Assembly: GCF_016009175.1 (NCBI RefSeq)
Contig: NZ_JADUCM010000022.1
Coordinates: 31,262 to 95,261 of the forward strand
Length of the DNA: 64,000 nucleotides
From: Pseudomonas alkylphenolica
GTDB taxonomy: Bacteria > Pseudomonadota > Gammaproteobacteria > Pseudomonadales > Pseudomonadaceae
Direction: 5' to 3'
The translations under genes were made by a program, and so were the position numbers. Below are positions 27,982 to 36,801 of the stretch, one piece after another (the stretch's first letter is position 1; every line of letters starts with the position of its first letter). Below the pieces are notes generated by a model. That model worked only from the letters and a program-made list of their open reading frames with translations, was not told the origin of the DNA and made no database searches.

Positions 27982-29079
27982 ATGCAACGTTGCGTCAATG
28001 TGATTGGCGTAGGAATGTCCCCCTTCAGGCCGGCCAGGGTGTATCCGGACATGGACGACCTTGTCGGCGCTACGGCCCGGCAGGCGTTGGTCGATGCCGG
28101 GTTGCCTGCCAGCAGCCTGACATCGATTTATGCAGCGTCGGACCTGCCTCAAGGCGCGACTTTGCAGCGTGCCCTCGACCGGTGCGGGATGCAGGGGGTA
28201 GCGCTACGCCACGAATTCCCGGATCACACCGATAACAGTCTGGTGCTGGCATGTGCACATCAGGCCATTCTGGCGGGGCAAGCCGAAGCCATTCTGGTAC
28301 TCGGCGTGCAAGGTCAGGGTACAGTGCTGCCTGCGGTGGAACCCATGGGCATCGCTGCACGGGCATACATGGCCCGCTATCAGGCGCGGCGCGAAACCTT
28401 TGCGATGATCGCGGTCAAGGCGCGCCAGCACGCGGCGTACAACCCGCAGGCTGCGTTCAGCCAGCTCATGACCCTGGAACAAGTACTCGAGGCGCCAATG
28501 CTGGCCGAGCCGCTGACCCGGCCGCAATGGGCCTGGCCGACGGTGGGCGTTGCGGCGGTAGTACTGTGCTCAGGTGAATTCGCGCGCCGCCAGGGCAGTG
28601 GCCCGCTTGTGCGCACCTTGGGCCAGGCCTGTGTTTCACCCCGGCAGGTACTCGGTGCCGAGCTGGCATCGCCTTTTGCCGAGACCGGTTATGACATTCA
28701 TGTCGCCGCCGCCCGCGAGTTGTATGAGCAAACGGGCAGGGGCCCTGAGGACATTGCCGTGTGCGAGTTGCATGACAGCAGCACACTCAATGAGTTGCTG
28801 CTCTACGAGGCCCTGGGTTTGTGCTGCGAAGGCAGCGCCGAAAAGCTGGTCGAAGAAGGTGACAACACCTATGGCGGCAACCTGGTGGTCAACCCTGGCG
28901 GCGGTTTGCTGTCACTGGGGCAGGCCGGGGCGGCCAGTGCGCTGGCGCAATGTATCGAGCTGGTCCAGCAGTTGCGCGGCAACGCCGGTCGGCGACAGGT
29001 TGCCAACGCCCGCATCGCCCTGCAGCATCAGGCCGGCCCTGATGGTACGGTAATCACCACCCTTTATCAGCGCGACTGA
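27982..29079 (+). CDS. Thiolase-fold protein lacking catalytic residues
   Basis: A 365-residue SCP-x/lipid-transfer-type thiolase homologue, about 30 residues shorter than its relatives. The C-terminal half matches the protein at 10562 well (ELHDSSTLNELL, DNTYGG, VNPGGGLLS, ELVQQLRGNAGRRQV). The nucleophilic cysteine is replaced by His82 (PDHTDNS), and the GHPIGATG histidine motif reads GQAGAAS. A normal thiolytic mechanism is therefore excluded. It might be a structural or regulatory subunit, or a retro-aldolase-like enzyme, though no DUF35 partner is seen. A ribosome site (AGGAG) precedes the ATG and the frame is intact, which argues against simple decay. Confidence 0.82.
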   Translation: MQRCVNVIGVGMSPFRPARVYPDMDDLVGATARQALVDAGLPASSLTSIYAASDLPQGATLQRALDRCGMQGVALRHEFPDHTDNSLVLACAHQAILAGQAEAILVLGVQGQGTVLPAVEPMGIAARAYMARYQARRETFAMIAVKARQHAAYNPQAAFSQLMTLEQVLEAPMLAEPLTRPQWAWPTVGVAAVVLCSGEFARRQGSGPLVRTLGQACVSPRQVLGAELASPFAETGYDIHVAAARELYEQTGRGPEDIAVCELHDSSTLNELLLYEALGLCCEGSAEKLVEEGDNTYGGNLVVNPGGGLLSLGQAGAASALAQCIELVQQLRGNAGRRQVANARIALQHQAGPDGTVITTLYQRD

Positions 29080-29165
29080 ATTTTCGCGTTCAGCTACAGC
29101 AGGAAACGCTTAGAACAGAACACTTTCACCAGGTGGAGCACCACCCTTCAGATGCAGGATGTGCC

Positions 29166-30863
29166 ATGAACAACAACAATAATCAGACAACCCTGTTGCA
29201 TCGCTTCCTCGAGTGGGAGCGCAGTACACCCGATGCGATCTACCTGACCCAACCCTTGCCCGATGGCAGTGTGCAGGACTACAGCTGGCGTCAGGTCGGT
29301 GACCAGGCGCGGCGCGTGGCCGCTTACCTGCAAACGCTCGGCCTGCCGGCCAAGTCCTCGATTGGCCTGTATGCCAAGAACAGCGCGCACTGGATCATTG
29401 CCGACCTGGCCATCTGGATGGCCGGGCACGTCAGTGTGCCGCTGTACACCACCGCCAACGCCGATACTGTGCGTTACGTGCTCAAACACGCAGAAGTGCG
29501 CTTGCTGCTGGTCGGCCGCCTGGAAGGTGAAGAGGCTGGCTGGAAAGCGGTGCGTGCCGCGATCCCGGACGATCTGCCGCTGATCGATCTGCCCCAGTCC
29601 AGCGCTGGCGAAGGCATGCCATGGGCGCAGATCATTGAGTCCACGGCGCCGCTGCAAACCGTGGCGTTGCCTGCGCCTGAGGATCTTGCCACCATCATCT
29701 ATACCTCGGGCAGCACCGGCGATCCCAAGGGCGTGATGCACAGCTTCGGCGCGATGTATGCCGCGCCGGCGGTAACCGGCTGCATGTACGCCAACGGCAA
29801 GGGCACCAGCAGCAGTGACCGTCTGCTGTCGTACTTGCCGCTGGCGCATACCGCCGAGCGTGCGGTGGTGGAAGCGGTGTCGCTGTTCAGCGGCTGCCGG
29901 GTGTTTTTCAACCTGGGGCTGGAGACCTTTACCGAAGACTTGCGCCGTGCACGGCCGACCATCTTTTTGTCGATGCCACGGTTGTGGGGCAAGTTCTACC
30001 AGGGCATCAACGACAAGATCGATCCGCACATCCAGGCCACGACGTTCGCCGACCCGGTGGAAGGCCCGCTGATGAAGGCGCAGATCCTCTCGGTGCTGGG
30101 GCTGGACCAGGTGCATACCGGCTTGTCCGGCTCTGCGCCGTTGCCGGTCAAGGTCATGGCCTGGTACCGCCAGCTTGGCCTGGAGCTGCTCGAAGGCTAT
30201 GGCATGTCGGAGAACTTCGGCACGTCGCACTTCAGCTTGCCGGGGCAGGTCCGGGTGGGTTACGTCGGCGCGGTGATTCCGGGGGTTGAGTGTCGGATTG
30301 GTGACGACAATGAAATCCTGGTGAAAAGCCCGGCGCAGATGCTCGGTTACTACAAGCTTCCTGAACTGACTGCGCAAAGCTATACCGCCGACGGCCTGTT
30401 CCGTACCGGCGACCGTGGCGAACTGGATGAACAAGGGCGACTGCGTATTACCGGGCGGGTCAAGGAACTGTTCAAGACTGCCAAGGGCAAATACGTCGCG
30501 CCAGTACCGATCGAGGCCAAGCTGGGCAACCATCCTCGGGTCGAGGCGTCGTGCGTTACTGGCGTTGGTCTGGCACAGCCGTTGGCATTGCTCAATGTCT
30601 CGCCCGATACCCGCGCTGCGCTGGCGACTGCCGACGGCCGCGACAAGGTCGTCACCGAGCTTGAAGTGTTCCTCGCAGACGTCAACAGCCAGTTCGAGCC
30701 CCATGAACAGCTGGCGTGCTTGGTGGTAGTCAGTGAGCCCTGGACCATCGCCAATGCGCTGCTGACGCCGACCTTGAAGATTCGTCGTAGCCAGATCGAG
30801 GATCGCTATCACAACGCGATCGAGGGCTGGGGCGCGAGCCGTTGCAAGGTGCTGTTTGAGTAG
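29166..30863 (+). CDS. Long-chain-type AMP-forming acyl-CoA synthetase
   Basis: A 565-residue ANL ligase of the long-chain fatty-acyl-CoA synthetase type. It has P-loop TSGSTGDPKG (~180-189), LPLAHTAER, EGYGMSE, TGDRGELDEQGRLRITGR and KELFKTAKGKYVAP. It differs from ligases 1 and 2 and resembles FadD15/ACSL-type enzymes. The ATG was placed before MNNNNNQ, with AGGA a few bases upstream. It is followed by a strong terminator, so it ends the plus-strand transcript of module B. Confidence 0.9.
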   Translation: MNNNNNQTTLLHRFLEWERSTPDAIYLTQPLPDGSVQDYSWRQVGDQARRVAAYLQTLGLPAKSSIGLYAKNSAHWIIADLAIWMAGHVSVPLYTTANADTVRYVLKHAEVRLLLVGRLEGEEAGWKAVRAAIPDDLPLIDLPQSSAGEGMPWAQIIESTAPLQTVALPAPEDLATIIYTSGSTGDPKGVMHSFGAMYAAPAVTGCMYANGKGTSSSDRLLSYLPLAHTAERAVVEAVSLFSGCRVFFNLGLETFTEDLRRARPTIFLSMPRLWGKFYQGINDKIDPHIQATTFADPVEGPLMKAQILSVLGLDQVHTGLSGSAPLPVKVMAWYRQLGLELLEGYGMSENFGTSHFSLPGQVRVGYVGAVIPGVECRIGDDNEILVKSPAQMLGYYKLPELTAQSYTADGLFRTGDRGELDEQGRLRITGRVKELFKTAKGKYVAPVPIEAKLGNHPRVEASCVTGVGLAQPLALLNVSPDTRAALATADGRDKVVTELEVFLADVNSQFEPHEQLACLVVVSEPWTIANALLTPTLKIRRSQIEDRYHNAIEGWGASRCKVLFE

Positions 30864-30880
30864 GGCGTAGTGCAATAGAC

Positions 30881-30908
30881 AAAGCCGGTCCTTGTGACCG
30901 GCTTTTTT
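30881..30908 (+). terminator. Rho-independent terminator after the long-chain ligase
   Basis: An 8-10 bp stem (AAGCCGGTC.. with ..GACCGGCTT) with a 5-nt loop, followed by a T-run. Confidence 0.9.
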
Positions 30909-30938
30909 ATGCGTTTGGAATACGACCGCTGCGCGCTC

Positions 30939-31017
30939 GATCGCAGGCTAGCGCCAGCTCCCACAGCTCCCCAAAAAGCAGGTGATCTCAGTGTGGGAGC
31001 CGGCAGCGCCGGCGATG
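30939..31017. repeat. REP-type inverted repeat
   Basis: Two arms of the type CTAGCGCCAGCTCCCACA and TGTGGGAGCCGGC..GCCGGCGAT face each other in the gap between convergent genes. This matches common Pseudomonas extragenic palindromes. A related arm occurs near 63859. Confidence 0.6.
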
Positions 31018-31041
31018 GGCTGCACAGCAGCCCCTAGGGTA

Positions 31042-31070
31042 GAAAAAAAGAAGGGCTGCGAAAGCAGCCC
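31042..31070 (-). terminator. Rho-independent terminator of the minus-strand DUF1302-DUF1329 operon
   Basis: A 7-bp GGGCTGC/GCAGCCC stem with GAAA on the plus strand (31053-31070) and an A-rich tract at 31042-31052, which is U-rich on the minus strand. It sits 10 nt past the DUF1329 stop. Confidence 0.88.
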
Positions 31071-31079
31071 TGGGGGAGG

Positions 31080-32450
31080 TTAGCGAATGCCTGCGTTGCG
31101 CAAGGCCGCCGGGGTAAAGTCAGCCAGCTTGGTACGGCCACCGTATTGCGGTGCAAGCTTCGATTCGTTGCTCATCGTGGCGACAATGTAACGCCCGGCC
31201 AGCAGGTCATAGAAGCCTTGCGCCGCCGGCGCATTCAGGCCCTTGTCATAGTGGTTGTAGGTGTAGTTTTCACCCACGCGCCACAGCTGCCCACGGCCGT
31301 CATAGTGGTCCACCTCGGCCAGCACCCAGGTGTCTTCGTCAAAGTACATGTCACGCTTGGCATAGATATGCCGCTCGCCAGCCTTCAAGGTCGCCTGCAC
31401 ATGCCACACCCGGTGCAGCTCGTAACGGGTCAGGTCCTGGTTGATATGCCCGGGTTTGACAATGTCGGCGTACTTCAGGCTGGGCGATTGCAAGCGGTAG
31501 TTGTTGTAGGGAATGTACATTTCTTTCTTGCCGATCAGCTTCCAGTCATAGCGGTCCGGGGAGCCGTTCATCATGTCGGCGTTGTCGGAGGTGCGCATGC
31601 CGTCAGAAGCAAGGCCAGGAGCGTCATAGGCCAGTTGTGGCGCACGGCGTACGCGGCGCTGGCCGGCGTTGTAGGTCCAGGCTTTGCGGGGCTCGCTGAC
31701 CTGGTCGATGGTTTCATGGGCCATCGACACGGTGCCGGCCAGGCGCGCCGGGGCGTTGACCGCGAAGATGTAGTAATAAAGGATGTTTTTCGCTTCCTGC
31801 GGGTTCACCCCGTCCATGTACTGCGGGAAGCTGTTCTGGTCATGGGTCTCGACAATGGTGTAGGCGCCATCGACCTGAGGCACGGCTTGGGTCGACCAGC
31901 GCTCGACGTTCTCGCCACGAAAACGGGTGACGTAGTTCCAGTAGACCTCGACGCCACTTTTAGGGATCGGGAAGGCGTAGTAGCGCGAGTCGGCGAAGTT
32001 GGTCAGGCCCGTGCCGTCATTGACCAGCTGCACGTTGACGGCGCTCTTCTTGGCGGCGGCATAAATCTCTGGCGCCGCACGCGCGGTACGGTGCGTCGCA
32101 AACACCGGGATCTTGTAGCTGTCCGGGTAGCGCTTGAACATCGCCAGCTGGCCTGGGGTCAGCTTGTCCTTGTACTGCTCGACATTGGCGGCGGTGATGG
32201 TGAACAGCGGTTTTTCACCACTGAACGGATCGCCAAGGAAGCCCTTGGCGTCGATGGCGGCCGCGCCGGGCTTGAGGCCACCGGTCCATGCCGGAATGCT
32301 GCCATCGGCATTGCCTTCTTTCTGTGCACCCAGTGGCGTCAGGGCCGTGCCGAGTTGCGCCGCTTCCTGCTCGCTGACAGCGGCCATGACGCTGCTGGCC
32401 AGCAGCGAGAGTGCCAGCGTTGAGGCCGTGATGAGCATGTTTGCTTTCAT
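31080..32450 (-). CDS. DUF1329 secreted protein (b)
   Basis: A 456-residue exported protein. A signal peptide (MKANMLITASTLALSLLASS..) ends near VMA, before AVSEQEAAQLGTALTPLGA, nearly the same mature start as the paralogue at 14850. AGAGGG precedes the ATG; the longer in-frame extension is serine/threonine-rich and not expected to be translated. It lies 25 nt after the DUF1302 gene, the usual pairing. A periplasmic or outer-membrane role in handling a hydrophobic substrate is inferred from context only. Confidence 0.9.
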   Translation of the reverse strand: MKANMLITASTLALSLLASSVMAAVSEQEAAQLGTALTPLGAQKEGNADGSIPAWTGGLKPGAAAIDAKGFLGDPFSGEKPLFTITAANVEQYKDKLTPGQLAMFKRYPDSYKIPVFATHRTARAAPEIYAAAKKSAVNVQLVNDGTGLTNFADSRYYAFPIPKSGVEVYWNYVTRFRGENVERWSTQAVPQVDGAYTIVETHDQNSFPQYMDGVNPQEAKNILYYYIFAVNAPARLAGTVSMAHETIDQVSEPRKAWTYNAGQRRVRRAPQLAYDAPGLASDGMRTSDNADMMNGSPDRYDWKLIGKKEMYIPYNNYRLQSPSLKYADIVKPGHINQDLTRYELHRVWHVQATLKAGERHIYAKRDMYFDEDTWVLAEVDHYDGRGQLWRVGENYTYNHYDKGLNAPAAQGFYDLLAGRYIVATMSNESKLAPQYGGRTKLADFTPAALRNAGIR

Positions 32451-32475
32451 GTGAATACCCTCTGTCGGTTGCGGC

Positions 32476-34395
32476 TTAGAAGTTGACGCCGAAGCTGAGC
32501 GAGACGTAGTCCCGGTCAGTGCTGGTGTTGAATTCACCGCCGAAGAAGTCCGTGTAGTTCAGGCTCGCGGTGTAAGTGCTCATGTAGTCGGCATCCACGC
32601 CGACACTGACGGCCTTGGCACCTTCCTCGAAGTTCGGCCCCCAGCCGTCGACGTCGTGCGACCAGGCCAGGTTCGGCGAGAGGTTGATACCGGCAATCAC
32701 GTTGGTGTAGTCGAGCTTGGCGCGCAGCCGGTAACCCCACGAATCGGTGGTGTAGAAACCATGGCTGTTGCATTTTTTCTGGGGGTTGGTGCTGGTGGCG
32801 CAGACCGTTGCGTTCTGGTTGCCCGGAAACTCGCCAGGCCCATACACCGGGCTGCGGCCAAAGCGCACGTCGGTGCCATCGGCGTCGCCCAGGCCGTTGA
32901 TGCGGTTGTAGCCGACTTCACCGACCAGGGTCAGGCGGCTGGCACCCCAGATCTGGTCGAAGAACTGCGTTGCCGTCATCTGTGCCTGCATCACCGGCAT
33001 GCGCTTGTAGCCCGGCAGGTCGCCGCCCAGCACCTGGGCCGTTTCACCGCTGGTGAACACTGGCGAGGTCTGGGTACGCAGGTCGGTGTCGGTGGACTGC
33101 AGGGCCGCCAGGTTGAGGTCGGCGGTGTTGATCTGCAGGGGCATGTTGGGCCGGAAGCTGACTTCACCACCGACGGAGGTTGCGCCCAGGGTGGTCTGGA
33201 AACTCACGCCGTACAGGCGGATGTCTTCCGGATAGTCGACCAGGTAGCGGGCCGAGCGCACCCGGTCAAACTGGTTCTGCACCGCCGCCAGCTGCCTGGC
33301 CGCCGCGGGCAGGGCCGCCAGCTGGGCAGCGGTGATCGGCGCCGTGGTGGTTTGCTTGAAGCTCAGGAACGGTGAGCGGCTGTGGTAGTTCATGGCGTAG
33401 AAGCCGAACTCGGTATCGTTCAGTTCCGGCACGAACCAGCGCAGGGCCACGCCGTACTGGCCACCATCACGCGCGTCGTTGTCTTCCAGGCGTGGCATGT
33501 AGACGTTGTCCACCACCCGCCCGCCCAGGATCTGCGCCGCCGTCGCGGTGTTCTTCGCAACGCCCGGCGCAAGGTCGGGGCCGGCAAACACCAGGCGGTC
33601 GTTGCAGCCCTGGGGCAGGGGGTCGGAGCCGAAGAAGGTGCCGCAGTTGTCGACCACCGAGTTCTCCCACTCCAGCTGGTAGAAGGCTTCGGCGTTGAGG
33701 TTTTCTGACAGTCCCTGGGACAGGTAGAACATGTTCACCGGCACCAGGCCTTCCTTGACCTCGGCACCCGGACGGCGCAGGGCCGCCACGTCGATCGGGT
33801 TGATGCTGTTGATCGAGTTGCCGATGAAGGTGCTTTCGCCCCAGCTCACCACCTGCTTGCCCAGGCGTACGTTACCGGCCAGGTCGCCCAGGGTGTAGTT
33901 GTGGTAGATGAACGCGTCGAGGAACTCGGCGCCCGACGACTTGGCGAGGTCGTCGCGGCCGCGGTCGTCGATGTCGTAGAACGGCCGGTGTTCGTCCTTG
34001 AGCTCAAAGTCGTACCAGTACTTGCCGCGCACGAACACGCCGCTTTCGCCGTACTTAAGTTCCAGGTCATGCACGCCCTTGAAGATCTTCGAAAAGGTTT
34101 CGCCCTTCTTGAAGTTCTGCCGGTTGTCGTCGGCGGTGCGTGTGGCCGACTCACCGCGCAGGCCCAGGGTGTTGGCAGCGTTGATGAACTTTGGGTCCGG
34201 CCCGCGTACTGCCCAGCTCGAACCGATGGACAGCGAGGAGTCGAACTGACCTTCGATTTCACCGATCTGGAAGTCGATGGCATAGGCGTTGGCGCAGGTG
34301 CCCAGGGCAACCGCCAGGGCCAGCAGGTGTGGGCGGAACGCGACCTGCCCGGCGGGGGCGCGTCGTTGAGGGCTTGGGTGTCTTGCGAAAGTCAC
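32476..34395 (-). CDS. DUF1302 outer-membrane protein
   Basis: A 639-residue exported protein predicted as an outer-membrane beta-barrel: alternating aromatic/polar strands and a final strand YVSLSFGVNF ending in Phe. I place the start at a GTG with AGGGG nine bases upstream, giving a signal peptide that ends near ANAYA before IDFQIGEIEGQFDSSLS. The ORF continues upstream but without a signal-like start. DUF1302 barrels commonly sit beside DUF1329 proteins. Uptake of the island's substrate is a reasonable inference. Confidence 0.85.
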   Translation of the reverse strand: MTFARHPSPQRRAPAGQVAFRPHLLALAVALGTCANAYAIDFQIGEIEGQFDSSLSIGSSWAVRGPDPKFINAANTLGLRGESATRTADDNRQNFKKGETFSKIFKGVHDLELKYGESGVFVRGKYWYDFELKDEHRPFYDIDDRGRDDLAKSSGAEFLDAFIYHNYTLGDLAGNVRLGKQVVSWGESTFIGNSINSINPIDVAALRRPGAEVKEGLVPVNMFYLSQGLSENLNAEAFYQLEWENSVVDNCGTFFGSDPLPQGCNDRLVFAGPDLAPGVAKNTATAAQILGGRVVDNVYMPRLEDNDARDGGQYGVALRWFVPELNDTEFGFYAMNYHSRSPFLSFKQTTTAPITAAQLAALPAAARQLAAVQNQFDRVRSARYLVDYPEDIRLYGVSFQTTLGATSVGGEVSFRPNMPLQINTADLNLAALQSTDTDLRTQTSPVFTSGETAQVLGGDLPGYKRMPVMQAQMTATQFFDQIWGASRLTLVGEVGYNRINGLGDADGTDVRFGRSPVYGPGEFPGNQNATVCATSTNPQKKCNSHGFYTTDSWGYRLRAKLDYTNVIAGINLSPNLAWSHDVDGWGPNFEEGAKAVSVGVDADYMSTYTASLNYTDFFGGEFNTSTDRDYVSLSFGVNF

Positions 34396-34537
34396 GTGTT
34401 GGTTACCCCTGAGATCTTGTTGTTGTTTGGGTGAACTGCCAGCGAACGCTACCGCCGACGCTTCGAGGGCCTCCCCCTCGCGTGGGGGGGGATACCCCCA
34501 CCATTGGTCTGACGCGGGCGCTGCCCCGCTGCCCGCA

Positions 34538-34556
34538 CCCCCTCCACCCGAGGGGG
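34538..34556. promoter_or_regulatory. GC dyad in the DUF1302/thiolase divergent region (candidate operator)
   Basis: CCCCCT, seven spacer bases (CCACCCG), AGGGGG, then CGTT. A second, looser C5/G8 pairing lies at 34473-34491. The 265-nt region separates the DUF1302 operon from the thiolase operon and holds no gene. Confidence 0.4.
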
Positions 34557-34660
34557 CGTTAGCGCGGTGCATTACGTGACCATCGAAAAACGGTTTGCCG
34601 CGGTCGCTCTCAACCAGCGGCGAATGTTGCGAGCCTTGTTAACTCACCCTGGAGAACGTG

Positions 34661-35848
34661 ATGTCGCAGAAAGTATTTGTTGCCGGTGTCGGCATGATTC
34701 CCTTTGCCAAACCTGGACAGAGCGGTACCTACATCGAGATGGGCGCACAGGCCATTCGTCAGGCACTGCAAGACGCGGGGCTGGACTACCGCAAGGTGCA
34801 GCAGGCTTACGCAGGCTACGTCTACGGCGACTCCACCAGTGGTCAGTCGGCGCTGTATGAGGTCGGCCTGACCGGCATTCCGGTGATCAACGTCAACAAC
34901 AACTGCGGCAGTGGCTCCACGGCGCTGTTTCTGGCACGCCAGGCGGTGGAGAGCGGGGCGGTGGATTGCGCCCTGGCCTTTGGCTTCGAGCAGATGCAGC
35001 CTGGCGCGCTCAAGTCGCACTGGCTCGACCGCCCGATCACCTACGGCAAGGGCCATGAAGTGGCCGATGCGATCTTCCCCGAAGGCCGTGACATGCCCGA
35101 TGCGCTGAAATTCTTCGGCGGCGCCGGGCGTGAGCACATGGAGAAGTACGGCACCCGCATGGAAACCTTCGCGGCCATTCGCGCCAAGGCCAGCCGCCAT
35201 GCTGCGAACAACCCGCTGTCGGTGTTCAAGAAAGTGGTGACCACTGAAGAAGTGATGGCCGACCAGGTCATTTTCCCGGGCGTGATGACCCGCCTGATGG
35301 CCTGCCCGCCAACCTGCGGTGGCGCCGCAGCCATCGTTGTCTCTGAGCGCTTCGCCAAACAGCATGGCCTGCGCACCGACGTGTGCATCCTTGCCCAGGC
35401 GTTGGTCACCGACCAGCCGGACGCCTTCGAGCCAGCGTCGCTGATCAGCATCGTCGGTGTCGGCATGACCCGTCAGGCCGCTACCGAAGTCTACGAAAAG
35501 GCCGGTGTCGGCCCCGACGAGATTCGTGTCTGCGAGCTGCACGACTGCTTCGCCCACAACGAACTGCTGACCTACGAAGGCCTGGGTTTCTGCCCTGAGG
35601 GGGGCGCCGAGAAGTTCGTGATGGATGGCGACAACACCTACGGCGGCCAGGTGGTGATCAACCCGTCCGGCGGCCTGCTGTCCAAAGGCCACCCGCTCGG
35701 CGCGACCGGCCTTGCCCAGTGCTACGAGCTGACCCATCAGCTGCGCGGCAGCGCCGACAAACGCCAGGTAGCCAACCTGCACCACGCCCTGCAGCACAAC
35801 CTGGGTTTGGGCGGCGCCGGCATCGTGACCCTGTTCGGGCGCGGCTGA
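34661..35848 (+). CDS. SCP-x-type thiolase
   Basis: A 395-residue paralogue of 10562-11749. The nucleophile is Cys82 in NNNCGSGS, with ELHDCF and SKGHPLGATG intact. The ATG at 34661 has GGAG six bases upstream; an adjacent GTG is less well placed. It leads an operon thiolase, hydratase subunit, hydratase subunit, SDR, DUF2889, which together could carry out the last three reactions of a beta-oxidation round. Confidence 0.9.
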   Translation: MSQKVFVAGVGMIPFAKPGQSGTYIEMGAQAIRQALQDAGLDYRKVQQAYAGYVYGDSTSGQSALYEVGLTGIPVINVNNNCGSGSTALFLARQAVESGAVDCALAFGFEQMQPGALKSHWLDRPITYGKGHEVADAIFPEGRDMPDALKFFGGAGREHMEKYGTRMETFAAIRAKASRHAANNPLSVFKKVVTTEEVMADQVIFPGVMTRLMACPPTCGGAAAIVVSERFAKQHGLRTDVCILAQALVTDQPDAFEPASLISIVGVGMTRQAATEVYEKAGVGPDEIRVCELHDCFAHNELLTYEGLGFCPEGGAEKFVMDGDNTYGGQVVINPSGGLLSKGHPLGATGLAQCYELTHQLRGSADKRQVANLHHALQHNLGLGGAGIVTLFGRG

Positions 35849-35904
35849 CGAAACTGCGCGCCTGCCTGGGCGCGCAACTTCAGGAACTGACAGGACGACC
35901 TGAC

Positions 35905-36345
35905 ATGGCAGACAAAAATCTGATCGGCCGTTCACTGGGTGTCACCACCTGCGACGTTGAAAAAGGCCGCCTGCGCTTTTTTGCCAAGGCCATTGGCGAG
36001 ACCGACCCGCTGTATACCGATGAAGCCGTAGCCATGGCTGCAGGGCACCGGTCGCTACCGGTCCCTCCCAGCTTCCTGATGTGCCTGGAGGCTGAGGGGC
36101 GAGATACCGACCACATTGTCCAGGACATTTTTGGCTTTGACCTGGGGCGCATCCTGCATGCCGAGCAGGCGTTCGACTACCACGCCATGGCCTACGCCGG
36201 TGATGTGCTGACCTTTGCCACCGAAGTGCTGGACGTCTACGAGAAAAAGGGCGGGGCGCTGACCTTCGTGGTGCAGCAGACCCGTGTGACCAATCAGGAT
36301 GGCGTGCATGTCGCCGACATCCGTTCATCCCTGGTACAGCGTTGA
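35905..36345 (+). CDS. MaoC N-terminal-type dehydratase subunit (FAS1-like)
   Basis: A 146-residue hot-dog protein of the MaoC_dehydrat_N/FAS1-like type (ETDPLYTDEAVAMAAGHR, VPPSFL). It lacks the Asp-x(4)-His catalytic pair. The next gene, 10 nt away, carries that pair. This matches two-gene hydratases such as HadA/HadB, where this subunit binds substrate and the other is catalytic. Confidence 0.85.
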   Translation: MADKNLIGRSLGVTTCDVEKGRLRFFAKAIGETDPLYTDEAVAMAAGHRSLPVPPSFLMCLEAEGRDTDHIVQDIFGFDLGRILHAEQAFDYHAMAYAGDVLTFATEVLDVYEKKGGALTFVVQQTRVTNQDGVHVADIRSSLVQR

Positions 36346-36355
36346 GGAGCCGGCA

Positions 36356-36775
36356 ATGACCCCCATGCAATGGCGCGACGTGCAGGTTGGTTTCGAACTG
36401 CCAGCGCTGACCTTACCTGCGGTTAACCGCACCACCCTGGCGCTGTACGCCGGCGCTTCGGGCGATCACAACCAGGTGCACATCGACCTGGATTTTGCCC
36501 GCAAGGCGCGCCAGCCCGATGTGTTTGCCCACGGCATGCTGTCGGTGGCCTACCTGGGGCGGCTACTCACCGGATGGGTGGCGCAACAGCAGATCCGCAG
36601 CCTGTCCGTGCGTTTTACCGGCATCACCCAACTGGGCCACGTGCCCACCTGCACCGCCAGGGTCATCGACAGTTTCGAGGTCGAGGGCGAACGGCGTGTA
36701 CGCTTGGCAATCCGCTGCGCCAATCAATACGGCGACGACAAACTGGTTGGCGAAGCCGTCGTGGCGCTGACCTGA
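36356..36775 (+). CDS. MaoC-type enoyl-CoA hydratase, catalytic subunit
   Basis: A 139-residue hot-dog protein with the hydratase-2 motif ASGDHNQVHID (Asp37, His42) and AHGML (His59). The ATG follows GAGGAG. It starts 10 nt after the FAS1-like subunit, and the pair probably forms a heterodimeric enoyl-CoA hydratase. Split hydratases suit bulky substrates; this follows from steroid-type homologues and is not shown here. Confidence 0.87.
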   Translation: MTPMQWRDVQVGFELPALTLPAVNRTTLALYAGASGDHNQVHIDLDFARKARQPDVFAHGMLSVAYLGRLLTGWVAQQQIRSLSVRFTGITQLGHVPTCTARVIDSFEVEGERRVRLAIRCANQYGDDKLVGEAVVALT

Positions 36776-36801
36776 ACCTATAAAAACAAGGACTATCCCC
36801 C

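Noticed and set aside
29148..30875. Long minus-strand frame opposite the long-chain ligase
   Set aside because: It is a GC-rich shadow frame without recognisable domains; the plus-strand ligase has all family motifs.
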